From assembly GCA_904501665.1 (NCBI GenBank), contig CAJGBT010000011.1, forward strand, positions 1 to 23,984: a DNA stretch of 23,984 nucleotides, in the 5' to 3' direction. Both the position numbers and the translations under genes were made by a program. The number at the start of each line of letters is the position of its first letter. Position 1 is the first letter of the stretch. The notes under the pieces were generated by a model. It ran no database searches. It was not told where the DNA came from and was given only the letters and a program-made list of their open reading frames with translations. Source of the DNA: an uncultured Bacilli bacterium. Its GTDB lineage: Bacteria > Bacillota_I > Bacilli_A > Mycoplasmatales > Mycoplasmoidaceae. Below are positions 1-8,035 of this stretch, piece after piece.

Positions 1-87
1 AATTGAGGAGGTTTTTATACTACTCATAGTTCTGTTGATACTAATTCAATTGCTTTATTTAGAATTTATAAGGAATGTGATATATAA
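1..87 (+). CDS. C-terminal fragment of an unidentified protein
   Basis: Frame 1 is open from the window edge to a TAA at 85-87 and gives 28 residues (begins NWGGFYTTHSS, ends RIYKECDI), reading TGA at 4-6 as Trp. The composition (Gly, aromatic, Thr/Ser) is protein-like rather than random AT-rich translation, but the piece is too short to assign to a family. The gene would start outside the window. It would be convergent with the minus-strand operon that ends at 362. An open frame of this size can occur by chance, so confidence is limited. Confidence 0.4.
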
Positions 88-333
88 ATTCTTATAGTTA
101 TCTATGAATAAAAAAATATTTATAAATTTAAGTAAGTATATATTGTTTGAGATAGATTTTAATTCCATTTTAAAAAGTGCTTTTTTAATTAAATCTAACT
201 AAATAAACTTCAAATACCTTAAAAGAATACAAAAAAAGTTAAGTGGACTTAGTCTAGCAGATTACAAAATAAATATGTTATAAATTAAGTATCCCAATTT
301 TATGTATATGTGTAATAAAAGTTCAATAATATT
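88..333. other. Non-coding AT-rich spacer
   Basis: No frame with protein-like composition is seen on either strand. A short symmetrical element (AAAAAG-TG-CTTTTT, about 172-186) could form a weak hairpin behind the plus-strand gene fragment. Nothing else stands out. Confidence 0.5.
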
Positions 334-361
334 TTTATAATTTATAATTATAAATTATAAA
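334..361 (-). terminator. Perfect 28-bp AT-only palindrome, probable operon terminator
   Basis: TTTATAATTTATAA is followed immediately by its exact reverse complement. It abuts the TAA of the alpha/beta hydrolase gene (362-364), so it lies exactly where the end of the tsf-to-hydrolase operon is expected. Being symmetrical, it could also serve the plus-strand gene ending at 87. The lack of G/C pairs makes it a weak hairpin, and it may equally be a cruciform or simple-sequence element. The symmetry is seen directly; the terminator role is inferred. Confidence 0.5.
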
Positions 362-1210
362 TTAATCATATTTTTCAGAGATAAAATTTAAAATTTCATT
401 TGTGAATTTTCCTAATTCTTCAAACATAGGTATATGACCTGATTTTTCAAAAATTATAACTTTTACATTTTTAGCATGTGCTGTGATATTCATCTTAGTA
501 GTTAAAGGATTAATACATTTATCATATTTTCCTAGCATTAATAACATTTGTTTATTTTTTAAACTATATTCAGATTTAGTTAAATCAATAATATTTTTTA
601 AAGATGCCATTTTCATTTTTAAAATTCTTAATCATTTAACATTTTTAACATTTATTGAGATTAAGTGATTAATAATAAATTTTGCTCAGGGATCATTGAT
701 TCAATTCTTATCATGCATAACAATTTGATAAAACTTTTTAATTTGTTTTTCATTTTTAGGATTGAAATTAAATAAAAAATCATAAATATTTGTTGTACCA
801 AAACTGTTCATTGGACAAACAAGAATTAGACTTTTTATCCTTTCACTAATCATATTATTAACCATCATGGCAACTCCACCACCCATAGAATGTCCAATTA
901 AATGAATATTATTCAAATCTAATTTTTCTATTAATTTTTTAGTCATTTTTGCAAATTGGATTGGGCATAAATCATTTTTATCATTTACTGGTGTAATTCC
1001 ATGTCCAGGCAATTCAATTGCATAATAATCATAATCATCAATTTGATTAGCAAAACAATCATTGTATGAACTATCAAAAGCATATCCATGAATAAAGAAA
1101 AAAGTCCCTTTAGATTTACCTTTAGCTTTTTTATAACTAAAATATGGATAATAATCTTTATTAATTTGAATTTCATCATCACCAAAAATTTTTGTTTCCC
1201 GTAAAGTCAT
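362..1210 (-). CDS. Alpha/beta hydrolase (lipase/esterase-like)
   Basis: This is a 282-residue cytosolic hydrolase with no signal peptide or membrane segment. The frame is continuous only with two or more TGA codons read as Trp (first at 701-703). The fold markers are in order: oxyanion-hole HGYAF (about 41-45), LPGHG (67-71), nucleophile elbow GHSMGG with Ser108, acid LGKYD with Asp230, and SGH with His259 near the C-terminus. A complete catalytic triad is therefore present. The family includes lysophospholipases, esterases and proline iminopeptidase relatives; the substrate cannot be read from the sequence. It is last in the tsf operon, 30 nt after dxr, where many bacteria have rseP instead. 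A TTGGAG Shine-Dalgarno-like element precedes the ATG. In wall-less bacteria, such enzymes often scavenge host lipids, which would fit the neighbouring lipid genes, but that is inference. Confidence 0.88.
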
Positions 1211-1240
1211 TTATAAAACTCCAAGAATATATTTTACTTT

Positions 1241-2350
1241 TTATTTGCTAATATGATTATTATTTTTAATAATTATTTTTTCTTGACATAAGATTAAATC
1301 AATTAATGATTGTATTTCATTAATATTTTTAATTTTAAATTTTGAATATTTTTGAATCATTTTTTGAATATAACTGATAATTTCATTAAACTTAATATCA
1401 CCATTTTTAAATTTTTCAATTGCAATTTCATTAGCAACATTAATAATAATTCCTAGATTATTATTTTTATCATTTATTATCTCATATGCCCATTGAATTG
1501 GTTTTCATTTTTTACAATCAATTTCCTGAAATTCTAAATTCAAATTATTAAAATTAATTGGTTTAATTAGAGCTTTTTCTACGTTTTTAAATTCACTTAG
1601 CGCTAATTGAATAGTCAGTAACATATTTGGTCTAGATCATAATGATAAATACATATTGTTTTTAAATTCTAATATGCTATGTACTATTGATTGTGGATGA
1701 TATAAAGCCTTAACTTTTTTACAATTAAAAAGTCAATAAGATTCAACTAATTCAAAACATTTATTTATTAGTGTAGATGAGTCAATACTAATTTTATTTC
1801 CCATATCTCAATTTGGATGCTTAATAGCATCTTGATATTTGATTTTATTTAATTCTTTAATATCAGTATGATAATATCTTCCTCCACTACAAGTTATAAT
1901 AATTTGATTGATAGAATTATCTGGATAATTTTTTATTGTTTCATAAACTGAAGCATGCTCACTATCAATAGGATAAATTTTAATATTATTTTTTTTAGCT
2001 ATTGTTTTTATGAATTTACCAGCCATTACTAATGATTCCTTATTAGCTAATGCAATATTTTTTTTTGCATTTAAACTAGCAATTGTTGCTTTTAACCCAT
2101 TAAAACCACTAATAGCATTTACTATTAAATCAGGTTTTGTTTTTTTTATTAAATCATCATAATCTTTCACTGAATTTTCTTTTATAAAATTAGGTGAATA
2201 AAAATATTTAAGATGATATTTTTTAATAATTGATTTAGCTAGTTTAAAATTATTAAAAAAACTAATCCCAACTAAATGTTGATTTTTATTTAGAGCTTTT
2301 AATGTTTGTGTACCAATATTACCTGTTGCGCCTAGAATTAATATCCTCAT
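1241..2350 (-). CDS. dxr: 1-deoxy-D-xylulose 5-phosphate reductoisomerase
   Basis: The 369-residue enzyme converts DXP to MEP with NADPH, the first committed step of the MEP isoprenoid pathway (family length is usually 380-400). It has the N-terminal Rossmann motif GATGNIGTQT (residues 7-16), the conserved NKESLVMAG (103-111), metal/substrate site PIDSEH (Asp129, Glu131), an SGG loop, and the signature HPNWDMG...IDSSTLINKCFELVE; the Trp of HPNW is a TGA codon (1808-1810). It follows cdsA by 20 nt with an AGGA element before ATG, the classic uppS-cdsA-dxr order of Firmicutes. The variant HASVYE after the metal-binding Glu is slightly divergent, but all key residues are present. The pathway occurs in only a minority of mollicutes (M. 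penetrans and M. gallisepticum are known examples), so the gene is taxonomically informative. Confidence 0.95.
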
Positions 2351-2370
2351 TTTTTTCCTTTTTATTAATC

Positions 2371-3435
2371 TTATATTAAAGGACTATTAGTTGAGAATAA
2401 ATTTATCATTATTATAAATAGTAAAAAAGAACAATAAACAAAAGATAGAGAGTCAATCCGATCAAGTATTCCACCATGTCCTGGTATTAGATTGGAAAAA
2501 TCCTTTATTCCATAAATTCTTTTAATATAACTAAAAGATAAATCACCTACAACTGATAAAATAGATAAAATTATTAATATGATTATAACAATTAATCATC
2601 ATAATGGAAAATTGGCATATTCATTATTGGTGTTTAAAAAATTAATTGAATATTTAAATTTAATACCAAAAAAATTACCTAATAAATTATATTGATTAGG
2701 CACAAAGGACAATCCAATTAAAAGACATATACATATGATAGTTGATCCCAAAATTCCACCTATAAAACCAGCTAATGTTTTATTTGGTGAAATAAAAGAA
2801 GCAATTTTTTTCTTTCCAAAAAGCATTCCTGATAAATAAGCAAAAGTATCTGTACAAGCTGTAATAACATATAAAATTGATAAGGTTACTCATCCCTTAA
2901 TAAACCCAAAAAATAAAAATGATAAAACAAAACCACCAGAAAGAGATAATAATGATAAGTGAACAAAAATAATTTTAAATTTAAATAATCCTTGCATTCA
3001 TAAATAAAAAATATTAGTTATCAATAAAAAGAAGAAACAAATTAGTCCTGATATTAGAAATCAAAAAATTTGATCTTCACGAGCTAAGAAGACAATCTTA
3101 TACATTGGTAAAAAATAAATTAATGTTGGTGTATAAATGACAATGATTAAGCAAAAAAAGAGGAAGAATAGAGCAAAAACATTCTTTTTAAAATGAATAT
3201 CCCTGATTTCTTTAGTAATTAAAAAAATAATTGGTAATAGTGAAATTAAAATTAATCAAGCAAAAATTTGGTTAGTAACATTGTTTTTAACTCATTGAGG
3301 ATTAACATTTGCTATTAAAAAAAAGACAATTAGTATTACTATATAAGCTACAATTAAAATGGAAAAAATTGAACGTGATTTAAGATTTTTTCTTGCTTTT
3401 TCATTAATTGTATTGATAGGTAAGTGATTATTCAT
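2371..3435 (-). CDS. cdsA: Phosphatidate cytidylyltransferase
   Basis: This 354-residue polytopic membrane enzyme makes CDP-diacylglycerol from phosphatidate and CTP, the branch-point precursor of phosphatidylglycerol and cardiolipin. About eight hydrophobic segments are visible. The diagnostic C-terminal signature is intact: S-F-S-Y-I-K-R, then KD, then IPGHGGILDRIDS, containing the Asp residues that bind the metal. A middle block, TACTDTFAYLSGMLFGKKK...SPNKTLAGFIGG, is also typical. The frame is continuous only with TGA as Trp. The ATG overlaps the uppS stop by 8 nt (ATGAATAA), so translation is probably coupled. The hydrophilic N-terminal stretch (about 25 residues) precedes the first membrane helix. 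Phosphatidate would come from PlsC, encoded at 10797-11570. Confidence 0.95.
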
Positions 3436-4120
3436 TTTTTATTTTTCCAAAGCGTCTATTTCTTTTATTATATTGAATAATATTTTGATTTAATTTTTTT
3501 ATTGAATAATCGGGTCATAGTGTTTTTTCAAAAATAATTTCAGCATATGCTATTTGTCATAAAAGAAAGTTACTAATCCTTTCTTCACCACTTGTTCTTA
3601 TTAATAAATCAACATCTGGAAGATTATGCGTTAATAAACATTTTTCAAAATTGCTTTTATTTACCATTAAATTTCTTTTTTTAAGTTGTTCACATGCATA
3701 TAGTATTTCTTGTTGACTACCATAGTTAAAATAGAAATTAACACATACCTTGTGAAAATTGTTAGTCCGTTCACAAAATCTTTTAATATCCTTATAAGGT
3801 ATTGTTGGCATCTTTTTTTCAAAACCAATTAATTGAACTTTAATTTGTCTTTCTTTGAATCAATTAAAATTTTTTTCAGATAAAGCATTATGAATTAATT
3901 TTATTAAAAATTGTACTTCTTTTTTTGGTCGGTTTCAATTCTCAGTACTAAAACAAAAAAAAGAAATATATTTAATTTGATGTTGGATACAACCATCAAT
4001 AATTAATGAGATTTGTTCCAATCCTTTTTTATGTCCATCAATTCTAGGAAGATTTCGTTTTTGTGCTCAACGTCCATTTCCATCCATTATAAAAGCAATA
4101 TGTTGCAAAACATTTGACAT
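3428..4120 (-). CDS. uppS: Isoprenyl transferase (undecaprenyl pyrophosphate synthase family)
   Basis: The 230-residue cis-prenyltransferase condenses isopentenyl pyrophosphate onto an allylic primer. It shows the N-terminal MDGNGRWAQKR box (catalytic Asp13), STENW with TGA-encoded Trp, and the C-terminal RTSGEERISNFLLWQ...YAEI block that binds the incoming substrate. The length is near the family norm of 230-250. The start lies 2 nt beyond the frr stop and the end overlaps cdsA by 8 nt, so it is inside a coupled operon. Because the organism lacks the markers of a cell wall, the product (possibly a shorter polyprenol) may serve glycolipid or capsule assembly instead of peptidoglycan; that role is inferred. 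The IPP substrate would come from the MEP pathway, of which dxr is one step away. Confidence 0.95.
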
Positions 4121-4122
4121 AA

Positions 4123-4674
4123 TTAAATTACTAATATATCTTTATTTTTTTGTTCTAATATTTGTTCAATTTTTTCATTAAAAATTTTGGTTTGTTTATC
4201 TAAATTATTTACATAAGATTTTTTATCATCATCTGTTAGTTCTTCATCTTTTTTGAAATTATCATGAATTTCTTGTCTTAATCTTCTAATTCTAATTTTT
4301 GCATCTTCACTAATAGCCTTAGCTTTTCTAATCATTTCTTTTCTAGTTTCTTCAGTTAGTGCAGGAAAAGCTACTCTAATTTTATCAGCATCAACTTGAG
4401 CATTACAACCAAGGTTAGCATTATTAATAGCGTTGCCGATTTCTTTATATAAACTCGGATCATATGCTTTAATAATTAAAACTCTTGGTTCACTAGAAGC
4501 AATATTTGCTACTTGATTAATTGGAGTTAATTGGCCATATGCTTCAACTTTGATACAATCCAAAATAGTAGATGTTATTCTACTTGTACGTAGTTTTGAT
4601 AGTTCTAAATTAAACCAATCAAATATTGGTGTTGCTTTTGTTTCATATTTTTTTTGATATTCAGTTCACAACAT
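4123..4674 (-). CDS. frr: Ribosome recycling factor
   Basis: The 183-residue factor works with EF-G to split the post-termination ribosome. The three-helix-bundle core is recognisable: LRTSRITSTILD near the N-terminus, VEAYGQLTPINQVANI, KAYDPSLYKEIGNAI, then VAFPALTEETRKEMIRKAK and the long basic C-terminal helix. The length matches the family (about 185). The ATG at 4674 was chosen because a perfect AAAGGAG (4683-4689, minus strand) stands 8 nt upstream; this SD is embedded in the last codons of pyrH, whose stop is 5 nt before this start. The second in-frame codons read L-TGA, so Trp is residue 3. It sits in the conserved tsf-pyrH-frr-uppS order. Confidence 0.96.
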
Positions 4675-4679
4675 AAAAA

Positions 4680-5384
4680 TTACTCCTTTGTAATTAAAGT
4701 AAACTTATTTTTCTTGTTTAATGTATCAATGATGCCATTATTTTTATCAATGTTAAAAACAATTATATCTATACCATTTTCTTCACATAATGTTAAAGAG
4801 GTTAAATCCATAACTTTAAGCTTTTTATCAATAACTTGCTTAAATGATATTTTTTTATAAAAAGTAGCATTTTTATCTACCTTAGGATCGGCACTATAGA
4901 CACCATCAACACCATTTTTACCCATTAAAATTTTACTAATTTTTAGTTCGCTAGCTCTTAAAGCAGCAGCAGTATCAGTTGTAAAAAATGGATTACCTGT
5001 TCCACCAGCAAAAATAGCTACTGTACCTTTTTTTGATAAAAATTCTTCTACTTTATTAATATTAAATTTTTCACATAAATCAGGACAATTTAATGCACTA
5101 TAAACCTTAACATTGACCTGCTTATTTTTTAATATATTACTTAGTGCTAAAGAATTGATAATGGTAGCAGTCATCCCCATATAATCTGCTAAGTTTTGAT
5201 CCATTTTTAATTCTTTTGAAAGATTACCTCGTCAAATATTTCCACCACCAACAACAATTGAAACTGAATATTTTTTAGATATCTTTTCAATTTGATTTGA
5301 TAAATTATTTAATTGATTAAAAGAAATTAAATTATTTTCATTTTTTAAGCAAGCACCAGAAATTTTTAATAATATTCTTTCCAT
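4680..5384 (-). CDS. pyrH: Uridylate (UMP) kinase
   Basis: The 234-residue amino-acid-kinase-fold enzyme phosphorylates UMP to UDP with ATP, feeding RNA and nucleotide-sugar synthesis. It shows the N-terminal LLKISGACL, the glycine-rich VVGGGNIWRG (TGA-encoded Trp), DYMGMTATIINSLAL, and FAGGTGNPFFTTDTAAALRASE, a signature of bacterial PyrH. The usual LKLSGEAL motif reads LKISGACL, a mild variant. It lies 24 nt after tsf and 5 nt before frr; the end of the gene carries the frr ribosome binding site, which suggests translational coupling. Length is normal for the family (about 235-240). Confidence 0.96.
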
Positions 5385-5408
5385 AATTTATTTGTAACCA
5401 ATTTGGTA

Positions 5409-6314
5409 TTATCGCATTTGTGCTGCTACTTCATCAGCAAAATTTGATTCTTTTCTTTCAATACCTTCTCCTAATTCATATCTAATCATTTTGACAATGT
5501 TAACACCATGTTCTTTAGCATATTGACCAACAGTCTTTGATGTATCCTTAACAAAAGGTTGATCAACAAGACAAATTTCTTTTAACAATTTTTTTACTTT
5601 ACCATCAACAATAACATTAGCTCGTTTTTCTTTTTCACTTTTTACTTTTTCATCCTTAATATTTTTAAGTTCTTCTAAAAATTGTTTATGTAGAATTTCT
5701 TTTTCAGATGAAAGAAAGGTAGCATCAACAGAAGCAACATCTAAGTATTTAGGCATCATAGCCGCTGCATGCATAGCAATATCTTTTCCTACATCTTCAC
5801 TAACTTTATTATCAAACACAATTATAGTTGCTATCTTATTATTAGAGTGGGTATAAGAAGTTATAGACTCATTTCCATTTAAAACATAAACCTCTCCACG
5901 TCTAAATGCGATTTTTTCTCCAGTTGTAGCAGTTAATTCCACACCAACTTCACTTAATGGTTTTCCAGCAACCATAACTTTATTTTGTTCAATTGGTCCA
6001 GATGTTTTAATTTCCTTTTTCAATGTGTCAAATACATTATCTACTAACTTAATAAAACTCTCATTTTTAGCCGTAAAATCAGTTTGTGAATTGATTTCAA
6101 TAATGATAGCTTTATTGTCACTAACTCCTGCTTTTACAACACCTTCATAAGCAATAGCACCTGCTTTTTTATTTGCTTTAGCTATTCCTTTTTCTTTTAA
6201 TCATTTTTGTGCTTCCTCAATGTTGTCTTGACATTCTTGCAAGGCTTTTATACAATCGCTCATACCAGCTTGTGTTGCTTCTCTTAGTAGTTTAACTAAC
6301 TCAGGTTTTGACAT
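5409..6314 (-). CDS. tsf: Translation elongation factor Ts
   Basis: The 301-residue guanine-nucleotide exchange factor regenerates EF-Tu-GTP. The UBA-like N-terminus (LVKLLREATQAGM, DCIKALQECQDNIEEAQKWLKEKG) with TGA-encoded Trp is followed by the TDFTAKNESF motif of the core domain and the duplicated dimerisation-like halves (IAMHAAAMMPKYLDV, then LLKEICLVDQPFVKD...TVGQYAKEHG). The ATG at 6314 has an AAGGA element upstream and begins MSKPE. It is the first gene of its operon; the usual partner rpsB is not upstream, where instead there is non-coding DNA and a broken gene. A TATAAT hexamer lies 35 nt before the start. Confidence 0.96.
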
Positions 6315-6349
6315 ATTAATCCTTATTAAATAATATATAAATTAAAATT

Positions 6350-6355
6350 ATTATA
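6350..6355 (-). promoter_or_regulatory. Candidate -10 box of the tsf operon
   Basis: A perfect TATAAT on the minus strand lies 35 nt upstream of the tsf ATG. No convincing -35 hexamer is seen at 16-18 bp, which is common in mollicute promoters. In DNA this AT-rich the hexamer can occur by chance; position is the main support. Confidence 0.45.
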
Positions 6356-6437
6356 TCAAAAAGTTTTTATTAATTACATTAGAATAAATTTATAATGTCA
6401 TTTTCTAACAAAAAATTACTAAAAATAGATTGAAAAG

Positions 6438-6494
6438 GAAGTGTAGGAATTAACATGTAACTCTAATTTAGTTTATTCAAAATTACTACACTTC
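6438..6494. repeat. Imperfect inverted repeat in the tsf upstream spacer
   Basis: GAAGTGTAG-g-AATT at 6438-6451 pairs with AATT-a-CTACACTTC at 6481-6494: 13 of 14 positions complementary around a 29-nt loop. The arms contain G/C, unusual for this spacer, so a stable RNA hairpin or a protein-binding site is possible. It may also be the scar of a mobile element. It lies about 125 bp upstream of tsf and before a broken coiled-coil gene. No U-run follows on either side, so a simple terminator is less likely. Confidence 0.5.
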
Positions 6495-6590
6495 TAAATA
6501 AATTTTGATTACAATTTATATAAATTTGTAAGAACTAAAAAAACAATTATGATTTTATTATAGGTATATATAGATTTTAGTAAGCAAACA

Positions 6591-6754
6591 ATGAACAAGC
6601 AACCCACAATAAGAGAATTAATATTAATGTAACTGGTGTAATTGGAGAAATGAAATCAGATATTAAACATATCAATGGTCGGTTAGATAACATTGAAGAT
6701 AGATTAGATCATGTTGAAGAGCAACAAAATGTAATGATGTCTAATATTAGATAA
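6591..6754 (+). pseudogene. Broken coiled-coil protein gene remnant
   Basis: An ATG at 6591 opens MNKQPTIRELILM and stops at TAA (6630-6632). In another frame, open from about 6588, the reading continues past this point and ends at TAA 6752-6754; its last 34 residues start with MKSDIKHINGRLDN. That part has a heptad pattern (I..I...L..I...L..V) and charged spacing, typical of a coiled coil. A single frameshift between about 6620 and 6635 would join the two into a protein of about 55 residues. Many mycoplasmas carry lineage-specific families of short coiled-coil proteins, so this may be the tail of such a member. A genuine 34-residue peptide from the inner ATG (6650) is the alternative, but it lacks a clear ribosome binding site. 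Confidence 0.45.
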
Positions 6755-6858
6755 ATTAAAAATTGTCGACTATTAAAAAAAGAATTAAATTAATAAATAA
6801 TTACATTATCTTAACAATAAGTTAATAAACTTATAAAATAAAAACAACTCAATTTTGT

Positions 6859-6864
6859 TATAAA
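6859..6864 (+). promoter_or_regulatory. Candidate -10 box close to the start codon
   Basis: TATAAA (in TTGTTATAAAAT) ends 15 nt before the ATG of the 6880 gene. If used, the transcript leader would be under about 10 nt, in line with the lack of a Shine-Dalgarno sequence there. No clear -35 is visible. Confidence 0.35.
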
Positions 6865-6879
6865 ATAAATACAAATAAT

Positions 6880-7332
6880 ATGAATTTTAACTATATTTAC
6901 GTTTACTCAAAAAATCAAAAAAATATTGAAAAGCTAAAAAGTGATTTTAGAAAAATAAATAATAATGATATAGAAAAATTCTTGCAGAATGTATTATCAA
7001 AAAAAGAATATAATCATTTAGTATTTAAAAATAAATTAAATCAAATAGTAGATAATAATGGAATTAATCTGAAAACACTTTTAAAAAATGAGAATCAAAT
7101 GATATATGAATATTATATTAAAAATAAAGAACCATCAATGATTCAATTATGTGAACAATTTGGTGAGGATTATGTTGATGAATTAATCTATGGTAATTAT
7201 CTTTCTAATCATTCTGGGAAATTTTTTAAAATTTTAGATAAAGAAATTTTTTCTTCTATGAGTGAACAAGAACATCAAAAAATTATTGAAATTTTTGATA
7301 GTTATTTTTTCTTAATTATTCATGAAATATAA
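6880..7332 (+). CDS. Hypothetical protein, 150 residues
   Basis: The frame runs from ATG to TAA without needing any TGA codon and encodes a soluble, Lys/Asn/Glu-rich protein with no signal peptide, membrane segment or recognised motif. Sequence features include an N-terminal IYVYSKNQKNIEKL stretch, a central part with regular hydrophobic spacing suggesting helices, QLCEQFGEDYVDELIYGNYL, and a hydrophobic end FDSYFFLIIHEI. There is one Cys and no Trp. I do not recognise a family. The gene is alone on the plus strand; it ends only 6 nt from the stop of truB on the other strand, so the two genes are convergent and their transcripts probably overlap. No ribosome binding site is evident, and a -10-like TATAAA lies very close to the ATG. 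Confidence 0.6.
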   Translation: MNFNYIYVYSKNQKNIEKLKSDFRKINNNDIEKFLQNVLSKKEYNHLVFKNKLNQIVDNNGINLKTLLKNENQMIYEYYIKNKEPSMIQLCEQFGEDYVDELIYGNYLSNHSGKFFKILDKEIFSSMSEQEHQKIIEIFDSYFFLIIHEI

Positions 7333-7338
7333 AAGTTA

Positions 7339-7998
7339 TTAAGAATTGATAGAATAGTAATTTTCAATAAATTCATTTAAATCATATGCATTAGATAAAT
7401 AAAAATCACCACTCCTAGTTCTTACTAATTTATTAAGTGTTGCACAGCTATTTAATGCTTGTCCTAAATCATGAGCTAATGAACGTACATAAAAGCCCTT
7501 CGAAACCTTAATTTTTAATTTTAATAAATTTTCTTTAAATGATATGATTTGATAATTAAGTAATTTTACATTCCTTGGTTGAACCTGTATTTCTTTTTTT
7601 TGTCTGGCATATTTGTATAATGGTTTGCCTTTTACTTTAATAGCACTATATAATGGTGGAGTTTGTAGATATTGTTTTTTTCATTGCTTTAATATTTTTT
7701 CAATTGCAATTAAATTAATATTTTTTGTTTCGCATTGATTAGTTATTTTACCTTCTAAATCAAAAGTGTCTGTTTCTATTCCAAAAAGGATTTCACAATC
7801 ATATTCCTTAATATCATTAAGATGATATGACAATAATTTAGTAGCTTCATTAATTGCTATCACAAGTACACCAGTTGCTAATGGATCTAATGTTCCACCA
7901 TGGCCAACTTTTTTAAAATGTAAACTTTTCTTAATCTTTTGAACTACATCATTTGATGTTCAATTAATTGGTTTATTAATTGCAAAAATTCCATTCAT
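7339..7998 (-). CDS. truB: tRNA pseudouridine(55) synthase
   Basis: The 219-residue enzyme makes pseudouridine 55 in the T loop of tRNAs. The N-terminus is typical (MNGIFAINKPINWTS with TGA-encoded Trp), followed by VGHGGTLDPLATGVL, where Asp38 is the catalytic nucleophile (the usual GHTGTLDP reads GHGGTLDP). Further family blocks are QTPPLYSAIKVKGKPLYKYAR and VSKGFYVRSLAHDLG, and a terminal LVRTRSGDFYL. It is shorter than the roughly 300-residue enzymes of other bacteria because there is no C-terminal PUA domain, as expected in mycoplasmas. It follows ftsH by 37 nt, the last gene of the plsC-hpt-ftsH-truB group, and has no visible Shine-Dalgarno. Its stop is 6 nt from the convergent 6880 gene. 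Confidence 0.95.
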
Positions 7999-8035
7999 AA
8001 ATAAAATTGATTTATTTTTTAAAACTAGATTTTTC

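Noticed and set aside
483..668. Plus-strand open frame opposite the hydrolase gene
   Set aside because: It is antisense to a gene with a complete catalytic triad; the hydrophobic composition is the shadow of that gene.
701..703. TGA codons as true stops splitting hydrolase, dxr, plsC, argS, pheT and others
   Set aside because: In every case the frame continues in register with conserved family sequence beyond the TGA, often exactly at a conserved Trp; genetic code 4 explains it better than many independent nonsense mutations.
985..1185. Minus-strand frame inside the hydrolase gene
   Set aside because: Out-of-frame shadow of the hydrolase, with a low-complexity Met/Ile/Leu product.
4654..4860. 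Plus-strand open frame over the pyrH/frr junction
   Set aside because: Antisense to two well-identified genes and has no ribosome binding site.
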